Shown piece by piece: positions 44,175-53,039 of a DNA stretch of 64,000 bases; positions within the stretch are counted from its first letter, which is position 1, and each line of letters opens with the position of its first letter. A program made the translations under genes and the position numbers. The DNA lies in contig NZ_JBHTDE010000001.1 in NCBI RefSeq assembly GCF_042666655.1, positions 930,001 to 994,000 on the forward strand, written 5' to 3'. The stretch comes from Paracraurococcus sp042666655. GTDB taxonomy: Bacteria > Pseudomonadota > Alphaproteobacteria > Acetobacterales > Acetobacteraceae. Below the pieces are notes generated by a model that saw only the letters and a program-made list of their open reading frames with translations, had not been told where the DNA came from and ran no database searches.

Positions 44175-46067
44175 ATGCATGCTCCGGTCCGCGGGCTTGA
44201 GGGGGATGTCACCGTGTTCGATGCGGTACAATTGGAAGGACATCACCAGGTCCAGGTGGATCGGACGCGTGACGCGTTGCTGACCGATTTCGGCAAGGCG
44301 ACGCTCGATGACCGCTACCTGCTGCCGGGTGAGAGCTATCAGGATCTGTTCGCCCGCGTGGCCAGTGCCTTCGGCGACGACGCCGCGCATGCGCAGCGGA
44401 TCTACGACTATATCAGCAAGCTCTGGTTCATGCCGGCGACGCCGGTGCTGTCGAACGGCGGCACCACGCGCGGCCTGCCGATCTCCTGCTTCCTGAACGA
44501 GGCCTCCGACAGCCTCGACGGCATCGTCGGGCTGTGGAACGAGAATGTCTGGCTGGCCGCCAAGGGCGGCGGCATCGGCAGCTACTGGGGCAACCTGCGC
44601 GGCATCGGCGAGAAGGTCGGCCGCAACGGCAAGACCTCGGGCGTCGTGCCCTTCATCCGGGTGATGGACAGCCTGACCCTCGCCATCAGCCAGGGCTCGC
44701 TGCGGCGCGGCTCGGCCGCCTGCTACCTGCCGGTCTCCCACCCCGAGATCGAGGAATTCATCGAGATCCGCCGCCCGACCGGCGGCGACCCGAACCGCAA
44801 GGCGCTGAACCTGCACCACGGCGTGCTGCTGCCGGACGCCTTCATGCGCGCGGTCGAGGCCGACGAGGACTGGGCGCTGACCAGCCCGAAGGACGGCGCC
44901 CTGGTCAAGAAGATCTCGGCACGCGGCCTGTGGATCCGCATCCTCACGGCGCGGATCGAGACCGGCGAGCCCTATTTGATCTTCTCCGATCAGGTGAACC
45001 GGGCGCTGCCGGCGCACCACAAGCTGGCCGGGCTGGAGGTCAAGACCTCCAACCTCTGCTCCGAGATCACCCTGCCGACCGGGCGCGACCAGCATGGCCG
45101 CGACCGCACCGCGGTCTGTTGCCTGTCCTCGCTCAACCTCGAGACCTGGTTCGAGTGGAAGGACAACCCGCGCTTCATCCCCGACGTGATGCGCTTCCTC
45201 GACAACGTGCTGCAGGAGTTCATCGACACCGCCCCCGACAGCATGGCGAAGGCGAAATACGCCGCCATGCGCGAGCGCAGCGTCGGCCTCGGCGTCATGG
45301 GCTTCCACAGCTTCCTGCAGGGGCTGAACGTGCCCTTCGAGAGCGTGGTGGCGAAGGTCTGGAACAAGCGGATGTTCAAGCACATCCGCGAGCAGGCCGA
45401 TGTCGCCAGCCGCATCCTGGCGGAGGAGCGGGGGCCCTGCCCGGATGCCGCCGAATACGGCTTCATGGAGCGCTTCTCGAACAAGATGGCGATCGCGCCG
45501 ACCGCCAGCATCTCCATCATCTGCGGCGGCGCGAGCCCCGGGATCGAGCCGATCGCCGCCAATGTCTACAACCACAAGACGCTGTCCGGCAGCTACATCG
45601 TCCGCAACCCCTACCTGAAGAAGGTGCTGGCGAAGCACGGCCGCGACGATGCCGAGACCTGGACCACCATCACGGTCAACAAGGGCAGCGTGCAGCACCT
45701 GGATTTCCTCACCGAGCAGGAGCGGGCGACCTTCCGCACCGCCTTCGAGCTCGACCAGCGCTGGGTGGTGGAACACGCCGCCGACCGCACGCCCTTCATC
45801 TGCCAGAGCCAGTCGGTGAACCTCTTCCTGCCGGCCAACGTGCACAAGAAGGACCTGCACCAGATTCACGTCATGGCGTGGAAGCGCGGCATGAAGTCGC
45901 TCTACTACTGCCGCAGCCTGTCGATCCAGCGGGCCGACACGATCTCCGAGAAGGTGGTCGGGCAGGGCGACGTGATGGCGGCCCATGTGCCGCAGCCGCG
46001 GCCGATGGCGATCCTGGCCAAGGCCGGCACCAGCACGGACTACGAGGAATGCCTCGCCTGCCAGTAG
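44175..46067 (+). CDS. nrdA: Class I ribonucleotide reductase large subunit, no ATP-cone
   Basis: This 630-residue NrdA reduces ribonucleoside diphosphates to deoxyribonucleotides. The redox cysteines are at 105 (PISCFLN) and 315 (AVCCLSSLNL), the radical cysteine is Cys295 in TSNLCSEI with neighbouring Asn and Glu, and the C-terminal thioredoxin-reducible pair is in ECLACQ (626 and 629). The protein starts directly at the reductase domain and has no N-terminal ATP-cone, so overall activity should not be controlled by dATP in the usual way. It is followed by nrdB and preceded by two putative NrdR boxes. Confidence 0.95.
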   Translation: MHAPVRGLEGDVTVFDAVQLEGHHQVQVDRTRDALLTDFGKATLDDRYLLPGESYQDLFARVASAFGDDAAHAQRIYDYISKLWFMPATPVLSNGGTTRGLPISCFLNEASDSLDGIVGLWNENVWLAAKGGGIGSYWGNLRGIGEKVGRNGKTSGVVPFIRVMDSLTLAISQGSLRRGSAACYLPVSHPEIEEFIEIRRPTGGDPNRKALNLHHGVLLPDAFMRAVEADEDWALTSPKDGALVKKISARGLWIRILTARIETGEPYLIFSDQVNRALPAHHKLAGLEVKTSNLCSEITLPTGRDQHGRDRTAVCCLSSLNLETWFEWKDNPRFIPDVMRFLDNVLQEFIDTAPDSMAKAKYAAMRERSVGLGVMGFHSFLQGLNVPFESVVAKVWNKRMFKHIREQADVASRILAEERGPCPDAAEYGFMERFSNKMAIAPTASISIICGGASPGIEPIAANVYNHKTLSGSYIVRNPYLKKVLAKHGRDDAETWTTITVNKGSVQHLDFLTEQERATFRTAFELDQRWVVEHAADRTPFICQSQSVNLFLPANVHKKDLHQIHVMAWKRGMKSLYYCRSLSIQRADTISEKVVGQGDVMAAHVPQPRPMAILAKAGTSTDYEECLACQ

Positions 46068-46102
46068 GCCGGCGTCGCCGTCGCTAGGGGGCTGTCCTTC
46101 CC

Positions 46103-47206
46103 ATGGACAGCCTTCGACCCGACCCCACATCCCCCAAAGCACAACGAATGACGGGCACCATGGCCGACGGCAATTTCCCACCCGACCAGCATCCGGTCCG
46201 CTTCGACCTGCTGACCGCCAACCCGGTCTACAAGCCCTTCCGCTACCCCTGGGCCTATGACGCCTGGCTGATGCAGCAGCGCATCCACTGGCTGCCGGAG
46301 GAGGTCCCGCTCGCCGACGACGTCAAGGACTGGCAGAAGAACCTCACGCCGACCGAGAAGAACCTGCTGACGCAGATCTTCCGCTTCTTCACCCAGGCGG
46401 ATGTCGAGGTGAACAACTGCTACATGAAGCACTACTCCCAGGTGTTCAAGCCGACGGAAGTGCTGATGATGATGTCGGCGTTCAGCAACACCGAGACCAT
46501 CCACATCGCGGCCTATTCGCACCTGCTCGACACGGTGGGGATGCCGGAGGTCGAGTACACCGCCTTCCTCAAGTACAAGGAGATGAAGGACAAGTTCGAC
46601 TACATGCAGAACTTCTCGGTCGCCAACAAGACCGAGATCGCCAAGACCCTCGCCGCCTTCGGGGCCTTCACCGAGGGGCTGCAGCTCTTCGCCTCCTTCG
46701 CCATCCTGATGAACTTCCCCCGCTTCAACAAGATGAAGGGGATGGGGCAGATCGTCTCCTGGTCCGTGCGCGACGAGACGCTGCACTGCCTGTCGATCAT
46801 CCGGCTGTTCCGCACCTTCGTGCAGGAGAACCCGGAGATCTGGACCGAGCAGCTGAAGCAGGAGCTGACCGAGATCTGCGCCACCATCGTCGAGCACGAG
46901 GACAGCTTCATCGACCTGGCCTTCGAGCTGGGCGGGGTCGAGGGCCTGGATGCGGCGCAGACCAAGCAGTATATCCGCTTCATCGCCGATCGCCGGCTGC
47001 AGCAGCTGGGTCTCGAGCCGCACTACCACATCGAGAAGAACCCGCTGCCCTGGCTCGACGAGATGCTGAACGCGGTCGAGCACACCAATTTCTTCGAGAA
47101 CCGCTCGACCGAGTATTCCCGCGCCAGCACCGAGGGCAGCTGGGAGGATGTCTGGGCCCCCAGCATCGGTGCCGACTGGTCGGCCTCCCCTGCCGAGGCA
47201 AGCTGA
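46103..47206 (+). CDS. nrdB: Class I ribonucleotide reductase small subunit
   Basis: This 367-residue metal-cofactor subunit has all six family ligands with the expected spacing: Asp100, Glu131, His134, Glu191, Glu225 and His228. The radical tyrosine is present as Tyr138 (ETIHIAAYSH), so a tyrosyl-type class I enzyme is expected. The start is uncertain: ATG 46103 has AGGGGG upstream, while ATG 46148 or 46160 would give a shorter, more usual N-terminus. It pairs with nrdA 35 bases upstream. A partial composite repeat (R5) follows. Confidence 0.94.
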   Translation: MDSLRPDPTSPKAQRMTGTMADGNFPPDQHPVRFDLLTANPVYKPFRYPWAYDAWLMQQRIHWLPEEVPLADDVKDWQKNLTPTEKNLLTQIFRFFTQADVEVNNCYMKHYSQVFKPTEVLMMMSAFSNTETIHIAAYSHLLDTVGMPEVEYTAFLKYKEMKDKFDYMQNFSVANKTEIAKTLAAFGAFTEGLQLFASFAILMNFPRFNKMKGMGQIVSWSVRDETLHCLSIIRLFRTFVQENPEIWTEQLKQELTEICATIVEHEDSFIDLAFELGGVEGLDAAQTKQYIRFIADRRLQQLGLEPHYHIEKNPLPWLDEMLNAVEHTNFFENRSTEYSRASTEGSWEDVWAPSIGADWSASPAEAS

Positions 47207-47220
47207 CGCACGGACGTAAC

Positions 47221-47276
47221 GGGGAGGGTGGGGGAAATACCTTCCCCCATCCTTGCTTCCTGCGCTGGCATGCAAC
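47221..47276 (+). repeat. Composite hairpin element, copy R5 (partial, arm A mainly)
   Basis: GGGTGGGGGAAA ... CCTTCCCCCATCC is arm A-like, followed by a decayed CTTCCTG..TGGCA piece of arm B. It lies in a tandem gap between nrdB and the SCO gene. Arm C is not seen. Confidence 0.6.
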
Positions 47277-47300
47277 CAGTCCCGCCGCTAAACGGTGCGC

Positions 47301-48014
47301 ATGCTCAGGACCATCCGCATCCTTGCCGTCTTGCTCGCCGTCCTGCTCGGCGGCGTCTGGGCCTATGCCTGGGTGACCCGTGCCCCGGGGGAAGGCCTGG
47401 GCGAGGCTTTCGCCGCCCGACTCGGCCAGATCTTCGGCGGCCAGATGCCGGTGCCCGGCGCCGGCGGGGTGCAACTGCCGCAGGGCATGGCCCTGGGCGG
47501 TGCCTTCAGCCTGGTCGACCAGGCCCGCCAGCCGGTGACCGAGAAGGACTATGCCGGCCGCTGGATGCTGATCTATTTCGGCTATAGCTACTGCCCCGAT
47601 GTCTGCCCGACCGAGCTCGGCACCATGGCCGCGGCACTCGACGCGATGGGCAAGGCGGGGGAGGCGGTGACGCCCGTCTTCATCACCATCGACCCGCAGC
47701 GCGACACGCCGGCGGCGCTTGCCGACTATGTCAGCCGCTTCCATCCGCGGCTGCAGGGGCTGACCGGCACGCCGGAGCAGATCGCAGAGGTAGCGCGACG
47801 CTATCGCGTCTACTATGCACGCGCGCAGCGCCCGGACATGACGGACTACCTGATGGACCATTCCAGCTTCATCTACCTGGTCGGACCGGATGCCCGGGTC
47901 CGGTCGTTGTTCCGGCCCGAGCTGCGGCCAGAGGACATCGCCGCCACGATCGCCGCCCAGATGGGCGTCAGGCTCGGCGGCCCGGTCCCGGTCGGCGCCG
48001 GAGGTCCGGGCTAG
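47301..48014 (+). CDS. SCO1/SenC family copper chaperone
   Basis: This 237-residue protein has an N-terminal membrane anchor (about residues 6-26) and a thioredoxin-like periplasmic domain. The copper ligands of the family are present: Cys98 and Cys102 in YCPDVCP, and His187 in MDHSSF. SCO proteins help to build the CuA site of cytochrome oxidase or act in redox signalling. No oxidase genes lie in this window. The start is ATG 47301; a GTG two codons earlier is possible. Confidence 0.9.
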   Translation: MLRTIRILAVLLAVLLGGVWAYAWVTRAPGEGLGEAFAARLGQIFGGQMPVPGAGGVQLPQGMALGGAFSLVDQARQPVTEKDYAGRWMLIYFGYSYCPDVCPTELGTMAAALDAMGKAGEAVTPVFITIDPQRDTPAALADYVSRFHPRLQGLTGTPEQIAEVARRYRVYYARAQRPDMTDYLMDHSSFIYLVGPDARVRSLFRPELRPEDIAATIAAQMGVRLGGPVPVGAGGPG

Positions 48015-48107
48015 GCGGGCGGCGGCTTGCACGCCGGTAGGTTTGCTTCGATCTTATGTGTCATAAGCCGGTGGCCTGGCACCGACCGGCCGGGTCTGGA
48101 GACGAGT

Positions 48108-48392
48108 ATGATGGTGGACGAGGCTTCGGACCTGGAAGGCGCCCGCGAGGCCACGCGCGGCACCGCACCGCGACATAGCCGCCGCCTGTCCGACAAGATC
48201 CTGATCGCCTTTCACCACGCCTGCGATCAGGCCGACTACGAAGTCGCCGAGCAGCTGCTGCGTATCCTCGAGATGATGCTGACGCGCCGCCCGGTCTCGC
48301 CGGACACCAACCGCCGCCGGAACATGGAAAGCCTGGTCGCGGCGCATGAGCGGCTCTGGTACCTGCGCCATCCGGAGACGCAGGAAAGCTGA
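48108..48392 (+). CDS. Small conserved alphaproteobacterial protein, function unknown
   Basis: This soluble protein of about 94 residues is helical throughout: LSDKILIAFHHACDQADYEVAEQLLRILEMMLTRRP is followed by ESLVAAHERLWYLRHPE. I recall this helical pattern from short alphaproteobacterial hypothetical proteins, without a known role. GGAG lies 6 bases before the ATG at 48108; ATG 48111 is an alternative. It converges on a methyltransferase gene with a GC hairpin between. Confidence 0.7.
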   Translation: MMVDEASDLEGAREATRGTAPRHSRRLSDKILIAFHHACDQADYEVAEQLLRILEMMLTRRPVSPDTNRRRNMESLVAAHERLWYLRHPETQES

Positions 48393-48397
48393 TCACC

Positions 48398-48417
48398 GGG
48401 CGGGGCCGCCCCCGCCC
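48398..48417. terminator. Bidirectional GC hairpin between convergent genes
   Basis: Arms GGGCGGGG and CCCCGCCC face each other in the 34-base gap between genes ending at 48392 and 48427. It probably terminates both transcripts. Confidence 0.55.
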
Positions 48418-48426
48418 GCAGGCTCC

Positions 48427-49164
48427 TCAGCCCGACAGCGCCGCGGCATCCCGCAGGATGGCCTCCGCCGCCGCGGTGAAGCCGGCGGCCTGGTGCAGCA
48501 CCAGGCCCGGCTCCACCCGTGCCGGCCCGCGCCCGCCGCGCCGGGCCTGCAGCAGCAGCCGCTTGGCCGCCTGCCCGCCACGTGGCCAGAACGGCACCAG
48601 CCGGGTCCCGCCGCAGCCGGCCGCCGCCAGGGCCGCCATGGCGGCATCCAGCCGCGCCGCCGGCAGGATCAGGCTCACGCTGCCGCGCCGCGCCAGGGGC
48701 GCCGCCAGGAACCGCGCCCAGTCGACCAGGCTGGCCTCCTCATGCGTCGCCGCCCGCCGCAGCGCCTCCGGCGGCGCGGTGCCACCGGGCCAGAAGGGCG
48801 GGTTGGCGAAGGCGTGATCGCAGGGCGGCAGCCGGCGGAGCAGGTCCAGATCTCGCACGTCGCCGGTGATCACCTCCACTCGCCCGGCCAAGCCGTTGGC
48901 CGCGGCATTGGCCCGTGCCAGCGCCGCCAATTCGGCATCCCGCTCCACCGCCAGGATCGCCAGGTCCGGCACCCGGGCCGCCAGGCAGAGGAAGCCGGCG
49001 CCGCTGCCGCAGCCGGCCTCCAGCACCCGCTGGCCGGGCAGCGCGGGCACGCCGGCGGCCAGCAGCACCGCGTCCAGCCCGGCCCGCAGCCCGCGCCGTG
49101 GCTGCAGCAGCAGCACCCGGCCGTCGAGCAGGCGGTCCTCGGTCAGCGCCGCGGCGTCGGTCAT
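48427..49164 (-). CDS. TrmN6/HemK-like SAM-dependent N6-methyltransferase
   Basis: This 245-residue methyltransferase has motif I VLEAGCGSGAGFLCLAA and the N6-amino-group signature NPPF in FANPPFW. This combination is typical of TrmN6-type tRNA1(Val) A37 methyltransferases and near relatives, but the target is not proved. It follows the DUF2007 gene with an ATGA overlap, a linkage that suggests co-translation. The start MTDAAALTEDRLLDGRV matches the family N-terminus. Confidence 0.83.
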   Translation of the reverse strand: MTDAAALTEDRLLDGRVLLLQPRRGLRAGLDAVLLAAGVPALPGQRVLEAGCGSGAGFLCLAARVPDLAILAVERDAELAALARANAAANGLAGRVEVITGDVRDLDLLRRLPPCDHAFANPPFWPGGTAPPEALRRAATHEEASLVDWARFLAAPLARRGSVSLILPAARLDAAMAALAAAGCGGTRLVPFWPRGGQAAKRLLLQARRGGRGPARVEPGLVLHQAAGFTAAAEAILRDAAALSG

Positions 49165-49373
49165 GCGGCGTCCTCGCCGGCCTCGCGCAGCACCCGGCGG
49201 GCCTGGGCGAGGTCGTCCGTGGCCACCACCAAGCGGCGCGGGAAGGCGCCGATCCCGCCCTCGAGCGCGCTGATATGCGCATCCAGCACGATGCATGCGA
49301 TGCCCGCATCGCGCAGCAAAGCCAGCAGGAAACTCACCCGCACCGGATCGGTGCTCTCGACGACGACACGCAT
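49161..49373 (-). CDS. DUF2007 family small protein
   Basis: This 70-residue protein has the DUF2007 pattern of an N-terminal strand (MRVVVESTDPVRVSFLLALLRDAGI), a central VLDAHISALEGGIGAFPRRLVV segment and a closing helix. The family resembles a PII-like or signal-transducing fold but has no proven role. The start was set at the family-typical MRVVV rather than the longer reading. It overlaps the TrmN6-like gene by four bases and is divergent from the polyprenyl synthase gene. Confidence 0.83.
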   Translation of the reverse strand: MRVVVESTDPVRVSFLLALLRDAGIACIVLDAHISALEGGIGAFPRRLVVATDDLAQARRVLREAGEDAA

Positions 49374-49426
49374 TCCGAGCGAAATCCTTGTTTTCCCTGC
49401 GCTTGCCGCCATCTGGGAGCGTCGTT

Positions 49427-50500
49427 ATGGTGCCGCCCCCTAGGACTGGGTCAAGTGAAGTGGACGCGGAAGCGGGTGCGATGCCGGTAGCATCGCCGAT
49501 CAACAGGGCCGCGTCCGGCGGTGAGGATGCGCTGACGGCGCTGACGGCGTTGGTGCGCGCGGATCTCGAAGCCTGCAATCGGCTGATCGTCGAGAAGATG
49601 CAAAGCCCGGTAGCGCTGATCCCGCAACTGGCGGCGCATATCGTCGCGGCCGGCGGCAAGCGGCTGCGGCCGCTGCTCACCCTCGCCGCGGCGCGGCTGT
49701 GCGGCTATCGCGGCCATCGCCACGTGCTGCTCGCGGCCTGCGTCGAGTTCATCCATACCGCGACCCTGCTGCACGACGACGTGGTGGATGAAAGCTCGCT
49801 GCGCCGCGGCCAGGCCAGCGCCAATGCGCTGTTCGGCAACAAGCCCTCGGTCCTGGTCGGCGACTTCCTGTTCGCCCGGGCCTTCGAGCTGATGGTGGAG
49901 GATGGCTCGCTGAAGGTGCTGGCGATCCTCTCCGCCGCCTCCTCGACCATCGCCGAGGGCGAGGTGCTGCAGCTCGTCACCCAGAACGACACCACGACGA
50001 CCGAGGACCAGTACCTCCAGGTCATCGAGGGCAAGACCGCCGCGCTGTTCGCCGCCGCCACCCGGATCGGCGCCGTGGTGGCCGACCGGCCGGTGGCGGA
50101 GGAGGAGGCGCTGGACGTCTATGGCCGCACCCTCGGCACCGCCTTCCAGCTGGTGGACGACGCGCTGGACTACTCGGCGGAGCAGGAACAACTCGGCAAG
50201 ACGGTCGGCGACGATTTCCGCGAGGGCAAGATCACCCTGCCGGTGCTGCTGGCCTTCGAGCGCGGCAGCGAGGCCGAGCGCGGCTTCTGGCGCCGGGTGC
50301 TGGAGGAGCGTGAGCAGGGCCCCGAGGACCTGGCCGAAGCGCAGCGGCTGATCGCCCGCCACCGGGCGCTGCACGACACGGTCGAGCGGGCGCGCTTCTA
50401 CGGCGACAAGGCCCTGGCGGCCCTGCAGGGCTTCCCCGACGGGCCGGAGCGTCGGGCCCTCGCCGATATCGTCGAATTCTGCATCGCCCGGGCACGCTGA
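49427..50500 (+). CDS. ispB: Polyprenyl diphosphate synthase (octaprenyl type)
   Basis: This long-chain trans-prenyltransferase of 357 residues makes the side chain of ubiquinone. The aspartate-rich motifs are DDVVDE (in LLHDDVVDES) and DDALDY (in LVDDALDY), and GGKRLRP binds substrate. GGGAG lies about 7 bases before the ATG. A shorter start at 49481 is possible, since the first 20 residues are not family-like. Chain length cannot be fixed from sequence alone. The gene is divergent from the DUF2007/TrmN6-like pair. Confidence 0.88.
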   Translation: MVPPPRTGSSEVDAEAGAMPVASPINRAASGGEDALTALTALVRADLEACNRLIVEKMQSPVALIPQLAAHIVAAGGKRLRPLLTLAAARLCGYRGHRHVLLAACVEFIHTATLLHDDVVDESSLRRGQASANALFGNKPSVLVGDFLFARAFELMVEDGSLKVLAILSAASSTIAEGEVLQLVTQNDTTTTEDQYLQVIEGKTAALFAAATRIGAVVADRPVAEEEALDVYGRTLGTAFQLVDDALDYSAEQEQLGKTVGDDFREGKITLPVLLAFERGSEAERGFWRRVLEEREQGPEDLAEAQRLIARHRALHDTVERARFYGDKALAALQGFPDGPERRALADIVEFCIARAR

Positions 50501-50628
50501 CCGCCTGCCCGTAGCCGCGCCGCATCCCGTGATGCGGTGTGGTCCAGCGGATCGATGCGTGCCCGGCCGCGTATCATTGCGCATCGCCGGCATGCGAGGC
50601 TAGCCTCCGCCGCGGGAGGACTGCCTGC

Positions 50629-51501
50629 ATGACGATCGAAGCCTGGAAGCGGGTTCGCCGCGGCACTGCCATGCTCGCCTTGGCCCTGGCCGCGTCGCTC
50701 GGCGCCGCCGCGGCGGAGACACCGCTGGAGCGCGGCCGCTACCTGGTGGAGACCATCGCCGCCTGCGGCAATTGCCACACCCCGAAAGGCCCGGACGGTC
50801 CGCTGCCGGGCAAGGCGCTGGCAGGCAACTGGGTGGTCGAGGACATCCCGCCCTTCCGCGCCGTCGCCTCGAACATCACCCCGGACCGCGCCACCGGCAT
50901 CGGCGGCTGGACCGATGCGCAGATCGGCCGGGCGATCCGCGAGGGCATCCGCCCCGACGGCTCGGTCATCGGGCCGCCGATGCCGATCGGCCTTTATCGC
51001 GGCCTGTCCGACGACGACCTGGCGGCGATGGTCGCCTATCTGCGCAGCGTCCCGGCGGTGTCCAGCGTGTCGGAGAAATCCACCTACCGTATCCCGCTGC
51101 CGCCTTCCTATGGCCCGCCGGTGGGCCGGGTCGCGGCGCCGCCGCGGGCCGATGCGGTGGCCTATGGCGCCTACCTCGCCGGGCCGGTAGCGCATTGCAC
51201 CGAATGCCACACGCCCATGCTGGAAGGCGGCCGGCGCGACACGACGAAGCTCGGCGCCGGGGGCCAGGCCTTCGCCGGGCCCTGGGGCAGCGCGGTCGCC
51301 GCCAACCTGACCTCAAGCCGGACCAGCGGGCTCGGCGCCTGGACCGATGCGGAGATCGAGCGGGCGATCCGCACCGGCATCTCCCGCGACGGCCGCCGGC
51401 TGCACCCGCCGATGGCCTTCGCCGAGTACCGCGACATCGCGCCGCCGGACATGGCGGCGCTGATCGCCTTCCTGCGCAGCCTGCCGCCGGTCGAGCGCTG
51501 A
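50629..51501 (+). CDS. Di-haem cytochrome c, exported
   Basis: This 290-residue periplasmic protein has a signal peptide (AMLALALAASLGAAAA) and two haem c motifs: Cys46-x-x-Cys49-His50 (CGNCH) and Cys190-x-x-Cys193-His194 (CTECH). Methionine ligands are likely in GPPMPIG and HPPMAF. The two halves are homologous repeats. Similar subunits serve gluconate, sorbitol or alcohol dehydrogenases, but no dehydrogenase partner gene is adjacent. GGGAGGA precedes the ATG. It converges on the O-antigen ligase-like gene across repeat copy R6. Confidence 0.88.
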   Translation: MTIEAWKRVRRGTAMLALALAASLGAAAAETPLERGRYLVETIAACGNCHTPKGPDGPLPGKALAGNWVVEDIPPFRAVASNITPDRATGIGGWTDAQIGRAIREGIRPDGSVIGPPMPIGLYRGLSDDDLAAMVAYLRSVPAVSSVSEKSTYRIPLPPSYGPPVGRVAAPPRADAVAYGAYLAGPVAHCTECHTPMLEGGRRDTTKLGAGGQAFAGPWGSAVAANLTSSRTSGLGAWTDAEIERAIRTGISRDGRRLHPPMAFAEYRDIAPPDMAALIAFLRSLPPVER

Positions 51502-51504
51502 GAA

Positions 51505-51657
51505 GCCTGGGGAGGGCAAGCCATTCCCTTCCCGTTGGGCGCCTGCGTCCGACCCCACTCTGCCTTTTTCCGAGTCGGCACCCGCCGCGCGGCCGGTGCA
51601 AACCCACAACAATAGAGGAGGGTTCAGGGAGGATGCTTCCTCCCTGGCCTTCGAAGC
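51505..51657 (+). repeat. Composite three-hairpin element, copy R6 (full, with extra palindrome)
   Basis: Order: arm A (GGGGAGGGCA ... TTCCCTTCCC), extra palindrome GGGCGCCTGCGTCC, arm B (TCGGCACC-GCCGCGCGGC-GGTGC) and arm C (AGGGAGGATGCTTCCTCCCT). It fills the 156-base gap between the convergent cytochrome c and O-antigen ligase genes. Confidence 0.85.
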
Positions 51658-52881
51658 CTAGGCCGACTGACGCCCCGGCAGGGCGGCGACGCCCGCCAAT
51701 GCCATCAACTCCGCGCCGACCCACCATTCCTGCCAGGCGCCGAAGCTCAGCATCGCGGTGACGCTGGCCGCCGCCAGCACCGCCGTCGCCACCGCCGGGC
51801 GCGGCGACCGTGCCGCCGCCGCGCCCAGCAGCAGCGCCAGCGCCGCGCCCAGCAGGGCACCGGGCAGGCCGAGCTCCAGCCAGAGCTGCAAGGCGCCGTT
51901 GTGCGGATGCAGCGGCAGCAGCTTCGCCGTCGGCAGCCACAGCGCCGCCCCCGGGTCGGTGAGGTGGAAGCGCCGGAGCGCCTCGAGGGTCGGGGGATCG
52001 CGGTGGCCGGGGATCTCGCGGCTCGCCTCCATCCCCCAGCCTGCTATGGGCCGCTCGGCGATCCGGTCGATGACGAAGTCCCAGATCAGCAGCCGGTGCG
52101 CCGCCGAGGGGGCGATGCGGTCCGCCGGCACGCCCTGCGCCAGCACCGGCCCCAGCACCACCGGCATGGCGAGGATCGCCAGCGCCAGGCCGGCGCCCAG
52201 CAGCCGCGGCGCCCAGCGCGGCGCCAGCCAAGTCGCCGCGCCAGCCAGGCCACCGGCGACCACCGCGAGCTTGGCTGCCTCGCCCGGCAGCAGCACCAGC
52301 ACCGCGGCACCCGCCGCCAGGACCAGGCTGCGCAGCCAGCGCGACAGGCCGGACGCGGCGACCAGCGGCAGCCAGAGCCCCATGGCGGAGGCCGCCGGCT
52401 TGAGGCCGAAGGCGAGGGTGACCGGGACCTCCTTCAGCCCGCGCACCGCGGCGCGGATGGCATGCCCGGTCAGCGCGTCCAGCGCCGCCAGCGCCAGCCC
52501 GGCGACCAGCCCGCCGGTCGCCACCAGGACCAGCCGGTGCTTCGCCGCCTCGTCCTCGGCGGCCATCGCCCGGGCCGCGGCGGCACCAAGCGCCACGAAG
52601 CCGCCGACCTGCACGGCGGTGCCGAGCGCCCGCAGCGGCTCCGGCGCCCAAAGCGCGGTCACCGCCGCCCAGCCGAACAGCGCCAGCGCCACCCCGGCGG
52701 CGCCGCCCTGCGGCCAGGGCCAGGCACCGTGCCGACGCCGGTGCGCGACGACGCACAGCAGCAGCGCCAGGGTGGCGATCGGCGCGATGGCCTTGGATTG
52801 CAGCACGCCGGCGACCGGCGCGATGGCCAGCGCGACCGCGAGCGGCAGGCTCGGCGCGGCGAGGGAAGTCGGGATCTGCAT
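51658..52881 (-). CDS. O-antigen ligase/polymerase (Wzy_C) family membrane protein
   Basis: This 407-residue protein has about ten or more hydrophobic segments and a large periplasmic loop (about residues 255-325). The loop carries the Wzy_C-type signature HPHNGALQLWLELG, which in WaaL/PglL-like enzymes precedes the catalytic area. The family joins or polymerises polysaccharide on lipid carriers. No other LPS genes are adjacent, so the acceptor is unknown. A 158-base gap with two palindromes separates it from the upstream aminotransferase gene. Confidence 0.82.
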   Translation of the reverse strand: MQIPTSLAAPSLPLAVALAIAPVAGVLQSKAIAPIATLALLLCVVAHRRRHGAWPWPQGGAAGVALALFGWAAVTALWAPEPLRALGTAVQVGGFVALGAAAARAMAAEDEAAKHRLVLVATGGLVAGLALAALDALTGHAIRAAVRGLKEVPVTLAFGLKPAASAMGLWLPLVAASGLSRWLRSLVLAAGAAVLVLLPGEAAKLAVVAGGLAGAATWLAPRWAPRLLGAGLALAILAMPVVLGPVLAQGVPADRIAPSAAHRLLIWDFVIDRIAERPIAGWGMEASREIPGHRDPPTLEALRRFHLTDPGAALWLPTAKLLPLHPHNGALQLWLELGLPGALLGAALALLLGAAAARSPRPAVATAVLAAASVTAMLSFGAWQEWWVGAELMALAGVAALPGRQSA

Positions 52882-52962
52882 GGGGGGGCCGGGTCGGGCT
52901 CCGGAAGAGGCGGTCCCGACCCGTCAGGCCCGGGGCCACGGAGTGCTTGCCGGCGGGAGGGG

Positions 52963-52987
52963 CATGGCCGGGTCGGGCCCGGCCATG
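52963..52987. repeat. Perfect inverted repeat CATGGCCGGG..CCCGGCCATG
   Basis: Ten-base perfect arms enclose a five-base loop. It lies in the gap between the aminotransferase and the O-antigen ligase-like gene. It may be a terminator or a small repeat. Confidence 0.55.
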
Positions 52988-53001
52988 ACGATAGCGGGCG
53001 G

Positions 53002-53029
53002 GGCAGGCGGTCCCGCAGGACCGCCTGCC
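53002..53029 (-). terminator. Hairpin downstream of the aminotransferase
   Basis: GGCAGGCGGTCC and GGACCGCCTGCC form a perfect 12-base stem with loop CGCA, ten bases beyond the minus-strand stop codon at 53040. It probably ends this transcript. Confidence 0.6.
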
Positions 53030-53039
53030 TGCGGGCGGG